Below, one piece after another: positions 34,211-42,991 of a stretch of 64,000 nt of DNA. Source of the DNA: Thermoplasmata archaeon (GTDB lineage: Archaea; Thermoplasmatota; Thermoplasmata; Lutacidiplasmatales; UBA184); assembly GCA_035532555.1 (NCBI GenBank), contig DATKQS010000009.1:1-64000 (forward strand), read 5' to 3'. Position numbers and translations under genes: made by a program. Positions within the stretch are counted from its first letter, which is position 1; each line of letters begins with the position of its first letter. Below the pieces are notes generated by a model. That model was not told where the DNA came from, did not search any database, and saw nothing but the letters and a program-made list of their open reading frames with translations.

Positions 34211-35737
34211 CTAGAACGGGACTTCGGCGCGGACACGTTGGGCGAACGAGCCATCGGCGATCCCCTGGGCGACCCGCTCGATGTCGGCGGCAGGACTTCG
34301 ATCCTGAGACCAGGGCGCGACCTTCTCCCGGAGCACCCGCAGGGCCGCTTCGCTCCCCCGGCCTCCCGAGAGCGGGCGGCGGAGCTCGAGCGCTTGACCG
34401 GCAACGATCCACTCGATCCCGACCACACGTTGGGTGTTGGAAAGGATCCGGCGCAGTTTGGCACCGGCCCAGGGACCCATGCTGACGAAATCCTCCTGAT
34501 CGGCCGAGGTGGAGATGCTGGTCGCGCTGGCCGGATCGACGAGGGTGGCGTTCTCGTTCACGAGCGCGGCCGCGAGGTACTGGGGGATCATCAGCCCGGA
34601 GGTCATTCCCGGCTCCGGGGCCAAGAAAGCCGGCAATCCCCGGTTCAGAGCGGGATGCAGTATGCGGGCGGTTCGACGCTCACTGAACGCGGCGATGTAC
34701 TGGACGGGCAAGGCGAGCGTATCGAGCGCCAGCGCGAGCGGCTGGCCGTGGAAGTTCCCTCCGCTGATGAACTCGTCCCCCTCGAAGATGAGGGGGTTGT
34801 CGGTCACCGCGTTCAGCTCGCCGCGGGCGATCCCTTCCGCGAACTCGATCGCCAGCTCCACCGCGGCGAAGACCTGCGGGATGCAGCGCAGCGTGTAGGG
34901 ATCCTGACCCTGCCAGGTGGCACGTGGGAGGGCAAGCTTGCTGTAGGCGAGCAGCGCGCGCATCGCGGTGGCCGCCCGCCGTTGGGCCGGGAGGTTCCGC
35001 GCCTCCCCCAATCGATCGTCCAACGACTCTGGGTTGCCCTCGAGGGCATCGAACGAGAGGGCCGCTGCGACCTTGGCCGCGTCGTATAACTCGCGCACGT
35101 CCGTGACCGCAAGTGCCAGGTAAGAGCCCATCAACGCGGTTCCGTTGATGAGGCCGACCCCCTCTTTCTCCACGAAAGATAGCGGTGCGATACCCTCGGT
35201 CTGGAGCACGGTCGGGGCGGCCACCCGACTGCCGGCTCGGTCGATGAACTCGCCTTCGCCCATCATCGCGAGACCGAGATGGGCGAGCGGTGCGAGATCG
35301 CCGGAGGCCCCGACCGATCCCTGCTCGGGTATGTACGGCACTAGGCCACGGTTCAGGAGCTCGACGAGGAGGTCGACGAGCTCGCCGCGGACGCCCGAGT
35401 GACCTCGCACGAGGGAGTTGAGTCGCAGGAGGATCAATCCTCGGACGATGTCCCGTGGCAAGGCGGGTCCCGCGCCACTCGCATGGCTCCGGATGAGGGA
35501 GGTTTGGAGCTCCCGGGCCCGGGCCGGAGGGACGGCGTGGTTCGACATCGCGCCGAAGCCCGTGGTCACCCCGTAGACGGGACGACCGGCGGCGACGGCC
35601 CGTTCGACGACCCGGCGGCTCTGGGCCACCGCCTGCCGGGCCTCCGGGGTCAGGGAGACCGCGCACCCGCCCCGGACGACCGCGAGGAACTGTTCGAGGG
35701 TGAGGGAGCGACCGTCTAGGGGCAGAGTCTCGGTCAT
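34211..35737 (-). CDS. hutH: Histidine ammonia-lyase
   Basis: A 508-residue lyase that converts L-histidine to urocanate and ammonia, the first step of histidine breakdown. The MIO prosthetic group forms from the Ala-Ser-Gly at 144-146 in GSVGASGDLAPLAHL. The lid Tyr54 is in YGVTTGFGAMSN, and FISGGNFHGQPLAL and the C-terminal SADQEDFVSMGPWA fit the histidine-specific branch. The length is usual. The start is ATG 35737. No hutU, hutI or hutG follows in this window, so the rest of the pathway must lie elsewhere or be absent. Confidence 0.93.
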   Translation of the reverse strand: MTETLPLDGRSLTLEQFLAVVRGGCAVSLTPEARQAVAQSRRVVERAVAAGRPVYGVTTGFGAMSNHAVPPARARELQTSLIRSHASGAGPALPRDIVRGLILLRLNSLVRGHSGVRGELVDLLVELLNRGLVPYIPEQGSVGASGDLAPLAHLGLAMMGEGEFIDRAGSRVAAPTVLQTEGIAPLSFVEKEGVGLINGTALMGSYLALAVTDVRELYDAAKVAAALSFDALEGNPESLDDRLGEARNLPAQRRAATAMRALLAYSKLALPRATWQGQDPYTLRCIPQVFAAVELAIEFAEGIARGELNAVTDNPLIFEGDEFISGGNFHGQPLALALDTLALPVQYIAAFSERRTARILHPALNRGLPAFLAPEPGMTSGLMIPQYLAAALVNENATLVDPASATSISTSADQEDFVSMGPWAGAKLRRILSNTQRVVGIEWIVAGQALELRRPLSGGRGSEAALRVLREKVAPWSQDRSPAADIERVAQGIADGSFAQRVRAEVPF

Positions 35738-35783
35738 CGGGTGCCGGCGATCGGACTCGTCCGGCGCTATTGAACGATGCGCC

Positions 35784-36317
35784 CTAGGGAGGCACCGGAA
35801 CCACGAGCTCGCCGCCCGGCTTCTGGAGCGAAGGCTGGCGCTTGGAGGTCGCTCCCTTCGTCTTCCAGAAAATCTCCGCGAACTCCTGGACCTGCTTCAG
35901 CAGCTCCTGGGCGTCCGCGATGTTCGTTCCCTGGCGGGCTTTGGAGGCCTGCTTCAGGATCTTCCAGGTGAGGTCGTGGATCGCCGGGTGCTGCTTCGCG
36001 TGATCGGCGGTGAAGTAGTCGCCCCAGATGACCCGGATCTCCTGCTTCAGCCGTTCGGCGTGCTGCTCCTTGACGAGCTGGCAGCGCCCGAGCTTCGCAA
36101 CGTAGGCGTCGACCTCCTCCGGCTTGCTCGTGGGGGTCGGCCGCGGGAGCTCGGCGATGAGCTGGTCCATGCGGATGATCGTCAAAGCCGCGATCTGGGC
36201 CTCGTGCGGGTCATAAATACCGCACGGAATGTCGCAATGGGCGTATACGGGTGCGGGGTCTCGGACAGTGTCTCGGACCGCGTCAATCCACGCACGGATT
36301 CTCGAGGGAGCGGACAT
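35784..36317 (-). CDS. sodN: Nickel superoxide dismutase
   Basis: A 177-residue precursor. After a 26-residue pro-peptide the nickel hook starts at His27: HCDIPCGIYDP, that is His1, Cys2, Asp3, Pro5, Cys6 and Tyr9 of mature NiSOD. The following helices (EAQIAALTIIRMDQLI, a segment with EEHDLK-like charge, then HDLTWKILKQASKA) fit the four-helix bundle. The enzyme forms a hexamer that dismutates superoxide once the pro-peptide is removed by SodX, which is encoded divergently next to it. A TATA-like CCTTATCC lies 26 bases before ATG 36317, so the message is probably leaderless. The C-terminal about 20 residues extend beyond the usual length. Confidence 0.92.
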   Translation of the reverse strand: MSAPSRIRAWIDAVRDTVRDPAPVYAHCDIPCGIYDPHEAQIAALTIIRMDQLIAELPRPTPTSKPEEVDAYVAKLGRCQLVKEQHAERLKQEIRVIWGDYFTADHAKQHPAIHDLTWKILKQASKARQGTNIADAQELLKQVQEFAEIFWKTKGATSKRQPSLQKPGGELVVPVPP

Positions 36318-36359
36318 GGCTCGATATACCGCCCGCGGAGGATAAGGTTGCCGGAACCG

Positions 36360-36767
36360 GTGCGCTCCGCGTTCGCTCGATTCCACCGGTGGTGGCGGAG
36401 CCGGCGCGTGGTGGTGCGAGATCGATCGATGGAGCCAACGCTACGGCCCGGAGATCGCCTGTACGTGGATCCGGCACCCGCCCGTGCGGGTCGACTCCTC
36501 CGCGGGGACGTGGTCGTGCTGCGCGACCCCGCTCGTTCGGTCGAGCGCTTGGTCAAGCGCATCACCGGGCTCCCCGGGGATGCGCGACCGCCGAACGAAT
36601 CCCCGATCCCTCCCGCGCACCTCTACGTCGTGGGCGACGCGGGCGAAGGGAGCCGCGATAGCTCGGAGTTCGGATCGGTCGCCATGAGCGAGGTCGAAGG
36701 GGTAGTCTGGTTCCGCTACGCTCCCCCCGAGCGGCGCGGGCCGCTCGGCGACCCAACGCTTAAGTGA
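36360..36767 (+). CDS. sodX: Nickel superoxide dismutase maturation protease (S26/S24-type)
   Basis: A 135-residue signal-peptidase-like serine protease. The catalytic Ser is in DRSMEPTLRPGDRLYV and the general-base Lys in RLVKRITGLPGD, and the closing GDAGEGSRDSSEFG matches the third conserved box of the family. There is no membrane helix, as expected for SodX, which trims the NiSOD pro-peptide in the cytoplasm. It is divergent from sodN; a TATA-like GATATACC at 36323-36330 lies 34 bases before GTG 36360. A TTG at 36348 preceded by GGAGG is the alternative start. Confidence 0.85.
   Translation: MRSAFARFHRWWRSRRVVVRDRSMEPTLRPGDRLYVDPAPARAGRLLRGDVVVLRDPARSVERLVKRITGLPGDARPPNESPIPPAHLYVVGDAGEGSRDSSEFGSVAMSEVEGVVWFRYAPPERRGPLGDPTLK
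36758..36764 (+). promoter_or_regulatory. TATA box for the tungstate/molybdate operon
   Basis: GCTTAAG, 26 bases before ATG 36788. It is embedded in the last codons of sodX, and it supports ATG 36788 over the upstream ATGs. Confidence 0.5.
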
Positions 36768-36787
36768 TGTTGGCATTTCCAACATCG

Positions 36788-37858
36788 ATGCGTCCGGTCG
36801 CGCGAAATCTCGCGGTTGTGGGGATGGCCGTCATCGCGATCGGGGCGGGGTTCGTCGGAGGATGGTACGCCCATCCCTCGGGATCGACCTCCGCCGGAGG
36901 TACCACCTCCACGCTCGCCGTCCTTGCCGCGGGAACGCTGGGAACGAACCTGCCCTCGTTCGCCTCGAGCTTCGCGAACGAGACCCCCGGAGTGCAGGCT
37001 CCGCTCTCGGCGCAGCTCTACGAGGGGAGTCTCGCCGCCGCGACGACCCTGACCGTGCTGGGGCAGCCGTACGATGCGTTCGTCTCGGCGGACTATCGGA
37101 TCATCCCCCAGCACGTCGAACCGACCGCGGCGAGCTGGGAGGTCGTCTTCGCGGCCGACCCCCTGGTGCTCGCCTACGATCCGAGCGTCCCGGGCCTATC
37201 GAGCATCACCACCTCCAACTGGGCGAGCGACATCGTCCAGCCTGGGATCACGCTCGGAACTCCGAACGCGAGCGCGGACCCTCTCGGGTACAACGCGATC
37301 TTCACCATCGAGCTCCAGGATTCGCTCGACGGCGCGCGAGGGGCGTTCTACTCCCACTTCTACACGGGAAGCATCGGCGGCTTTGCGGGCCCGGTGACCA
37401 CGGTGACGAAGATCGTCCCTGAGACGCAGGCGGCCGCCGTCCTCTCCACCGGTACGGTGGACACCTACCTCATCTATCGCTCCTACGCGATCGCGAATCA
37501 CCTCGCCTACGTCGAACTGTCGCCCCACGTGAATCTCGCTGCGTACGACCCGGCGTCCGTCGCCAACGATACCGCGGCATCGACCACGATCGTCTCGGGA
37601 ACCTCGACCCGGGTCGTCTCGGGCGCACCCGTGCTCTTCGCCGCCACGGTGCCGAACACGGCCCCGAACGTCCCCCTCGGCATCGCATTCATCGCCTACC
37701 TACTGTCGAACCAGACGTCGGCGGCCTGGACCGCCGACGGCTACTCCGTGATCGCGCCGGCATGGACCGACCATCCGAGCGCGATCCCCGCGGCACTCGC
37801 CGGCTTCGCACCGGATTCCTTGCCGGTGGTGCCGGCCTACCTCGCCGAGCTCTACTAG
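36788..37858 (+). CDS. wtpA: Tungstate/molybdate ABC transporter substrate-binding protein
   Basis: A 356-residue secreted protein. The N-terminal signal/anchor is NLAVVGMAVIAIGAGFVGGWYA, followed by a Ser/Gly/Thr-rich linker. The mature part has the type II periplasmic-binding fold: LAVLAAGTL start, AFVSADYRIIPQ, VFAADPLVLAYDP and GTVDTYLIYRSYA. It most resembles WtpA/ModA proteins that bind tungstate or molybdate, and the downstream permease, ATPase and Mop-type regulator support that. It lacks a clear lipobox Cys, so it is probably anchored by the N-terminal helix. ATG 36788 follows a TATA box by 26 bases. Confidence 0.82.
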   Translation: MRPVARNLAVVGMAVIAIGAGFVGGWYAHPSGSTSAGGTTSTLAVLAAGTLGTNLPSFASSFANETPGVQAPLSAQLYEGSLAAATTLTVLGQPYDAFVSADYRIIPQHVEPTAASWEVVFAADPLVLAYDPSVPGLSSITTSNWASDIVQPGITLGTPNASADPLGYNAIFTIELQDSLDGARGAFYSHFYTGSIGGFAGPVTTVTKIVPETQAAAVLSTGTVDTYLIYRSYAIANHLAYVELSPHVNLAAYDPASVANDTAASTTIVSGTSTRVVSGAPVLFAATVPNTAPNVPLGIAFIAYLLSNQTSAAWTADGYSVIAPAWTDHPSAIPAALAGFAPDSLPVVPAYLAELY

Positions 37859-37875
37859 CGACCCAGATTCATCCC

Positions 37876-38733
37876 ATGACGAATGACACGGTAGGGGATC
37901 GGGGCGCTCCGGCGCGACGCGCGTTGGGCGCCGTCCTGGCCGCGTCCCTGATCGGCCTGTTCATCCTTCCGATCATCGCGCTGTTCCTTTACGCAGGCTA
38001 CGGCAACATCGCTAGTGCCGCCGGGAGCGTGGAGTTCCGGACGGCCTTGTACTTCACGCTGCTCGCCTCTGGGATCGCGGTGTGCTTCGGGATCCTCCTT
38101 GGAGTGCCCCTCGGATACATCCTCGCACGCTACCGCTTTCCCGGCCGATCCATCGTCGAGTCGATCGTGCTGGTTCCCGTGATGATCCCCCATCTCATCG
38201 TCGGAATCGCGCTGCTCGTCCTCTTCGCGCCGACCAACCCGTTCGGGGCCTGGGTCGCTGGGCTCGGGATCCCGATCTTCGATGCGATCTGGGGCGTCGT
38301 GCTGGTGATGGTCTACGTCGGGGCCTCGTACGTGGTGCTCACGAGCGAGCTCGCCTTCCGCTCGGTCGATGGAGAGGCGATCGAGGCCGCGCGATCGCTC
38401 GGGGCGTCGCCGACCGAGGCGTTCGCGACCGTAACGCTGCCCCAGGCGTTCCGCGGCATCGTGACGGGAAGCCTCCTGATGTGGGCCCGCGGGGTCAGCG
38501 AGATTGGTGGGTTCCTCATCCTCGCCTACGCGATCTATCCGAGCTTCCCGTATGGGGGCCCCGTGACGAACACGGCCTCCGTCTACATCTACAACCTGTA
38601 TTCCACGACCGGCGTGCAGGCCGCCGCCGGCGCGTCCGCGCTCCTCGTGCTGGTCGCCCTCGCGGTCTTCGTGGTCGTTCGCCTCTTCGACCGCACGGGC
38701 ATGGCCTGGACGAAGGTCGGCTGGTTCGCATGA
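37876..38733 (+). CDS. wtpB: Tungstate/molybdate ABC transporter permease
   Basis: A 285-residue permease with six predicted transmembrane helices. The EAA loop that docks the ATPase is EAARSLGASPTEAFATVTLPQAFRG. The family features RYRFPGRSIVESIVLVPVMIPH and GVSEIGGFLILAYAIYPSFPYGGPV are typical of ModB/WtpB proteins. The ATG lies 17 bases after the wtpA stop, and its TGA overlaps the next ATG as ATGA. Confidence 0.87.
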   Translation: MTNDTVGDRGAPARRALGAVLAASLIGLFILPIIALFLYAGYGNIASAAGSVEFRTALYFTLLASGIAVCFGILLGVPLGYILARYRFPGRSIVESIVLVPVMIPHLIVGIALLVLFAPTNPFGAWVAGLGIPIFDAIWGVVLVMVYVGASYVVLTSELAFRSVDGEAIEAARSLGASPTEAFATVTLPQAFRGIVTGSLLMWARGVSEIGGFLILAYAIYPSFPYGGPVTNTASVYIYNLYSTTGVQAAAGASALLVLVALAVFVVVRLFDRTGMAWTKVGWFA

Positions 38734-39752
38734 CCGACATCCGGCTCTCGGAGGTCGTGGTCGACCGGGATCGCTTCCGCGTCGGCCCGATCGACCTCGA
38801 GATCCGCTCCGGCTCCGCGACCGTCCTGCTCGGCCCGTCCGGAGCGGGCAAGACCAGCCTGTTGCGAGGGATCGCCGGATTCCTGCCGCTCCGGCAGGGA
38901 GCTGTGCGTGTGGACGGGGTCGCCGTCGAGCGATCGCCTCCGGAGCGCCGGGGATTCGGGTTCGTCCCTCCGGGCCTCGGGCTCTTCCCCCACCGGCGGG
39001 TGCGGCAGAACGTGAGCTATCCCCTCGACCTGCGGGGGACGCCGGACGCGCGTGCGCGGGTCCAGAGGTGGATCGATCACTTCGAGCTCTCGGAACTCGC
39101 CGAGCGATATCCCGCTCAGTTGAGCTCGGGCCAGCGCCAGCGCGTGGCGATGGCCCGGGCGCTCGCCGGGGAACCGCGCGCGCTCCTCTGGGACGAGCCG
39201 CTCGCGGCCCTCGATGTGGAGAGTCGCGACGTCCTGCTCCGGCTCCTGCGCGAGCTCATCGAGTCCGAGGGAATCCCGCTGCTGCTCGTCACGCATGACC
39301 CGGCGACCGCGTTCGCGCTCGCTTCGAACGTCGTCGTGCTGGAAGAGGGACGGGTCCGTTTCCAGGGAGCGGTGACCGCGCTTCCGCACGCACCGCTCAA
39401 TCGGTTCATGGCACGGTTCCTGGGCTTCGAGAACCTCTTTTCGCGGGAGGAACTCCTTGCCGCGGGCGATGGCCCCCTTCCTCGGGCGTTGCTCGGGGAC
39501 GCCGGCCCGAGTGGGATCGTCGTCCCCGACGATGCCCTGAGCTGGACCGCGGCCTCCTCCGACAGCGATCTCGCCCGCATCACCTCGGTGCGATGGGCCC
39601 CGCGGGGCTGGGTCCTGACGCTCCGACAGGGCGCGTTGGCGTTCTACGTGCACTCGCCCTCCGACTCCCTCCGCCTGCGCGTCGGCGACACCGTCCGGCT
39701 CGACCTCGATCGAACCCGGCTCCGGCCGCTCACCGCGGAGGGGGCGTCGTAG
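38730..39752 (+). CDS. wtpC: Tungstate/molybdate ABC transporter ATPase
   Basis: A 340-residue ATPase with Walker A GPSGAGKTS (35-43), signature LSSGQRQRVAMARAL, Walker B ALLWDEPLAALD and switch VTHDP. The C-terminal part (from about residue 240) is a TOBE-like regulatory domain. Two deviations are visible. The Q-loop glutamine is replaced in FVPPGLGLFPH, where VPQ is usual, and the signature reads LSSGQ rather than LSGGQ. The start overlaps the permease stop (ATGA). The rest of the site is normal, so it is probably active. Confidence 0.86.
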   Translation: MTDIRLSEVVVDRDRFRVGPIDLEIRSGSATVLLGPSGAGKTSLLRGIAGFLPLRQGAVRVDGVAVERSPPERRGFGFVPPGLGLFPHRRVRQNVSYPLDLRGTPDARARVQRWIDHFELSELAERYPAQLSSGQRQRVAMARALAGEPRALLWDEPLAALDVESRDVLLRLLRELIESEGIPLLLVTHDPATAFALASNVVVLEEGRVRFQGAVTALPHAPLNRFMARFLGFENLFSREELLAAGDGPLPRALLGDAGPSGIVVPDDALSWTAASSDSDLARITSVRWAPRGWVLTLRQGALAFYVHSPSDSLRLRVGDTVRLDLDRTRLRPLTAEGAS

Positions 39753-39754
39753 CG

Positions 39755-40393
39755 ATGATGGAGCGTTGGCTGGCTCCGATGGACGTCCGCTTGCTCGCGC
39801 AACTGTCGACCACTCCCAACGTGGTCCGCGCCTCCCGCTCGCTCGGGATCCCCCGAGATCGAGCGGTCTATCGGCTCGCCCGGCTGCGTCGCCTCTATGG
39901 AGGCCCCGTCGTGCGCGCGCGCCGCGGGGGTTCGACACCAGGAGAGACCCGGCTCACGGCGCTCGGACGACGACTGCTGCGCGACGCGAGCGACGCGCGG
40001 CCCGATTCCCGTATCAACCGGTTCTCCGGGATCTACCGCGGAGGTCGATCTCCGAAGGTCGATCTCGGCCATGGACGGCAGCTCGAGGTTTCCTTCCGAG
40101 GGCGCGAAGGAGCGCCCGTGGAGGTCGTTGTGGACCCGGGCTCGATCGTCGTCGCTCTTCGCCCGGTCGAATTGAGCGCTCGCAATGCCCTCCCCGTCAC
40201 GGTCCAATCCACGAAGTCGCACGGCGCCCAGAACGCGGAGCTCCGAGCCCTCTGGAGAGGGCTCGTCGTGCGGGTAGGGATCACGCCGGGTTCGATCCGC
40301 CGGCTCGCGCTGGACCGCGGCGCACGGGTGTACCTCTACGTGAAGGCCGTGTCCGTTCGCCGCGTCGCTACTCGCGGATCCCCTCGCTCGTGA
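39755..40393 (+). CDS. ModE-like regulator with Mop/TOBE-like domain
   Basis: A 212-residue protein. The N-terminal winged HTH reads [53 protein letters not shown], given here only as its extent (residues 7-60), with the ModE-type tail [17 protein letters not shown]. The C-terminal about 100 residues contain [11 protein letters not shown] and [17 protein letters not shown], a Mop/TOBE-like oxyanion-binding unit. It follows the transporter ATPase after two bases, so it is probably a tungstate/molybdate-responsive regulator of this operon. Its last 26 bases overlap radA, which is transcribed towards it. Confidence 0.75.
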   Translation: MMERWLAPMDVRLLAQLSTTPNVVRASRSLGIPRDRAVYRLARLRRLYGGPVVRARRGGSTPGETRLTALGRRLLRDASDARPDSRINRFSGIYRGGRSPKVDLGHGRQLEVSFRGREGAPVEVVVDPGSIVVALRPVELSARNALPVTVQSTKSHGAQNAELRALWRGLVVRVGITPGSIRRLALDRGARVYLYVKAVSVRRVATRGSPRS

Positions 40394-41366
40394 GCGAGTA
40401 GACCGCCTCCCCCTCGGGGAGGTTCGGCGAGTCGATGAGGCGCGCGATGCGCTTCGGGGGCTTGGATTTGCGCAGGTAGAGCCGGTAGGTGGAGGCGTGC
40501 GCCACGATGTTCCCTCCGATCGGGCGGGTCGGGTCGCCGAAGAGGATGTCGGGGCGCGCCATGACCTGGTTCGTGACCACGACCGCGGCGTTGTACGTGT
40601 CGGCGAAGCGCAGGAGCTCATGGAGGTGCTTGTTCAGGAGCTGCTGCCGGGGGGCGAGCTCGCCCCGTCCGGCGTACTCGGACCGGAAGTGCGCGGTGAG
40701 GGAGTCGACCACGAGGAGCCGGACCGGCCTCTGCCGTGCGAGCTCCTGGGCTTTCTGGACGAGGAGCATCTGGTGGCTCGAGTTGAACGCCCGGGCGACG
40801 TGAATCTTGGTGAGCGCCTCCTGCGGGTCGAGGCCGACGGCCTTCGACATGTCGATGATCCGCTCGGGACGGAACGTGCTCTCGGTGTCGATGTAGACCG
40901 TCTCGCCGAGTAGCCCTCCCTGGGCGACGGGTAGTTGGACGTCCACGGCGATCTGGTGGGCTATCTGGGTCTTCCCAGTGCCGAACTCGCCCGCGAACTC
41001 CGTGATCGCCTGGGTCTCGACGCCGCCGCCCAGGAGTTCGTCCAGCGCCTTCGCGTTGAGCGTGATCCGCCCCAGTTTCTTGCGTCGCTCGAGGACTTGG
41101 GTCCCGAGCTCAAACCCGCCGACGTCGGCCTTCCGGCGCGCCTCGCCGATGATCTTCTGGGCGATGGTCAGTCCGATGTCCGCGGCTTCCGCGATGTCCC
41201 CGGGGGAGGCGACCGCCAGCTCCATGAGGTCGGTGTAGCCGGCCTCTCGGAGCTTGTCGGCCGTCGTTGTGCCGACGCCGGGGAGGTCCTCGAGCGCGAT
41301 CTCGGTCTTCTCGGGAACGGCCGGCTCCGCCGGTGGGGCTGCACGAGCGATCGGTTTCGGCGACAC
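40368..41366 (-). CDS. radA: DNA repair and recombination protein RadA
   Basis: A 332-residue archaeal recombinase of the RecA/Rad51 family. The N-terminal HhH domain is [20 protein letters not shown]. The core has Walker A GEFGTGKT (126-133), Walker [14 protein letters not shown], loop L1 region [18 protein letters not shown] and L2 with [20 protein letters not shown]. It forms filaments on single-stranded DNA and catalyses strand exchange. The start is a GTG at 41366; a TATA-like GCTTATC at 41391-41397 lies 28 bases upstream, pointing to a leaderless message. Confidence 0.96.
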   Translation of the reverse strand: MSPKPIARAAPPAEPAVPEKTEIALEDLPGVGTTTADKLREAGYTDLMELAVASPGDIAEAADIGLTIAQKIIGEARRKADVGGFELGTQVLERRKKLGRITLNAKALDELLGGGVETQAITEFAGEFGTGKTQIAHQIAVDVQLPVAQGGLLGETVYIDTESTFRPERIIDMSKAVGLDPQEALTKIHVARAFNSSHQMLLVQKAQELARQRPVRLLVVDSLTAHFRSEYAGRGELAPRQQLLNKHLHELLRFADTYNAAVVVTNQVMARPDILFGDPTRPIGGNIVAHASTYRLYLRKSKPPKRIARLIDSPNLPEGEAVYSLTSEGIRE

Positions 41367-41390
41367 ACTCTGATGAGTTGCGCCGGGGGA

Positions 41391-41397
41391 GATAAGC
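41391..41397 (-). promoter_or_regulatory. TATA box for radA
   Basis: GCTTATC on the minus strand, 28 bases from the GTG start of radA. Confidence 0.5.
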
Positions 41398-41432
41398 GTG
41401 GGGGAGAGGTCGCGAAACGGCGGAATCTGCCG

Positions 41433-42383
41433 TCAGGCGGAGGGGGTGAACGGCTGGCCGGTCAGTCGCTGGTACACGGTGGTGTACAGGCGACTGACCT
41501 CATCGACCAGGAGCGGAGGCAGCGGCGGGATCTCCGGCTCGGGTCCCCCGGCCTGTCGAGCGGCCATTAGGCGATCGTAGTATCCCGTCGAGCGGTAGTG
41601 TTGGCGAACGAACTCCTTGGAGAAATCGACCTGCCGGCCCCGCTCGAACGCGTCTCGGTCCCAGAATCGGTCCTCGTCCGCGGTCCCGAAGGTGTCGACG
41701 ACCATCAACGCTCCATCCGCGTCGACCCCGAACTCCTTCTTTCCATCGACGTGCAACAGGCCGCGCGGGGCGATCTCCCGCTGCATCGCGCCGTCGATCT
41801 TCAGGATCGTCTCCTTCAGTTCGTCCATCTGCCGCCGGTCGAGCGCCGAGAGCTCGAGGGCCTCCTCGATCGTCAAGAGACGATCGATCGGCTCAAGCTT
41901 GGTCGTCACCTCGAAGTGGGGCTCGGGGAGCGGGTCGGCGAACTGCAGGTGCTTGCCCGCGGGGAATCCGAGTTCCTCGGGCCTGACCTTGCCGGAGCGC
42001 ACCCGGTCCCACATCGACCCGGCGATGTAGTACCGTACGATCAGCTCGAGCGGGATGAGGTAGTTCTTCGGGTGCGGTCCGAGCGACCTCGGTTGCGGAA
42101 CGACCTGGACGCGCTTGACACGCATCGAGGTCGGGCCCGAGAGGCGCAGGAAGTGGTTGGGAATCTTGTGCGTTCGGCAGCTCTCGAACCAGAACGCGGC
42201 CGTCCGGTTCAGCGTCTCTCCCTTGTGGGGGATCTCGCTCGGGATGTGCTTGTCGAAGACGGAGATGTCGTTGGTGAAGCGGAACTCGAGCTCGGTGGGG
42301 GAGACGGAGTAGACCTCCTTGACCTTGCCTCGACGCAAGTACTGGGGCTCGCCCGACCTCGACGGCGGCGGGCTCTTGGACAT
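41433..42383 (-). CDS. purC: Phosphoribosylaminoimidazole-succinocarboxamide synthase
   Basis: A 316-residue SAICAR synthetase, which joins CAIR and aspartate in purine synthesis. Conserved parts are LRRGKVKEVYSV (ATP loop), FRFTNDISVFD, IPHKGETLNRTAAFWFE, PLELIVRYYIAGS and the C-terminal DTFGTADEDRFW. It is longer than the bacterial minimum, similar to other archaeal and eukaryotic-like forms. A TATA box at 42406-42414 lies 27 bases before ATG 42383, fixing this start rather than the ATG at 42446. It belongs with purH in the same pathway but not the same operon. Confidence 0.93.
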   Translation of the reverse strand: MSKSPPPSRSGEPQYLRRGKVKEVYSVSPTELEFRFTNDISVFDKHIPSEIPHKGETLNRTAAFWFESCRTHKIPNHFLRLSGPTSMRVKRVQVVPQPRSLGPHPKNYLIPLELIVRYYIAGSMWDRVRSGKVRPEELGFPAGKHLQFADPLPEPHFEVTTKLEPIDRLLTIEEALELSALDRRQMDELKETILKIDGAMQREIAPRGLLHVDGKKEFGVDADGALMVVDTFGTADEDRFWDRDAFERGRQVDFSKEFVRQHYRSTGYYDRLMAARQAGGPEPEIPPLPPLLVDEVSRLYTTVYQRLTGQPFTPSA

Positions 42384-42405
42384 ACCGCAGCGAGGAGGGT
42401 TCCGT

Positions 42406-42414
42406 TCTTTAAGC
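42406..42414 (-). promoter_or_regulatory. TATA box for purC
   Basis: GCTTAAAGA on the minus strand, 27 bases before ATG 42383; leaderless spacing. Confidence 0.6.
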
Positions 42415-42442
42415 TGACCGACCGGGGCGCGTTCGATCGGGC

Positions 42443-42991
42443 TCACATCATGCGGCCGTGCAGGGTGGTGATCGGGCGGAACCCCTGCTTCGTGTAGAAA
42501 CGGATCGCGATCTCGTTCTGGACGGGGAACTCCGCCGTGAGCACCCCGGCCCCTTTGGCCTTCAGCGCCGCCGAGAGCTCTTGGAGAAGGTATTCTCCCA
42601 CCCCCCGGCGTCGGTAGAGCGGGAGGAGGTAGATGTCGAGGATGACGCCCTCCTTCTCCGGGGAGTAGAAAGGCCGATCCCGGACCCGGGCGCGAACGAC
42701 CCCGACGACCTTGTCCTTGTCCGTTCCGACTCCTTCGGCGGCGAGAACGAGCGCTTCCGGGTCGGAGATGTCGCGCTTCAGGATCTCGATGGCCCGCTCC
42801 TCCGCGTCCGGACGCACCTTGAGCAACGGGTCGAACTCCTCGTTCAACCGCTTGAGCCGGAGGATGAGAGGGACGAGCTGCGCGATATCGCTCGCGCGCG
42901 CGGGCCGCAAGTGGATCGGAACGCTGGGTCCGGTCGTGGTCGCGTTCGGGTTCGGTCGCTCGGCTTCAGTTTTCCCCTTGGGCGTCGTCAT
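42443..42991 (-). CDS. GNAT-family N-acetyltransferase
   Basis: A 182-residue acetyltransferase. Following a polar N-terminal tail, IHLRPARASDIAQLVPLILRLKRL begins the GNAT fold, VVGVVRARVRDR is the central strand, and the acetyl-CoA loop is LPLYRRRGVGEYLLQELSAAL (R-R-G-V-G). The end is NEIAIRFYTKQGFRPI. The substrate is unknown. Its ATG overlaps the malic enzyme stop by four bases (ATGA), so the two are co-translated; whether it modifies that enzyme is open. Confidence 0.82.
   Translation of the reverse strand: MTTPKGKTEAERPNPNATTTGPSVPIHLRPARASDIAQLVPLILRLKRLNEEFDPLLKVRPDAEERAIEILKRDISDPEALVLAAEGVGTDKDKVVGVVRARVRDRPFYSPEKEGVILDIYLLPLYRRRGVGEYLLQELSAALKAKGAGVLTAEFPVQNEIAIRFYTKQGFRPITTLHGRMM

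Noticed and set aside
34085-35089. Long plus-strand open frame (334 codons) with a TATA-like box near 34055
   Set aside because: It is antisense to hutH for almost all its length, its composition (Arg/Gly/Glu-rich) mirrors the codon pattern of hutH, and no motif is seen.
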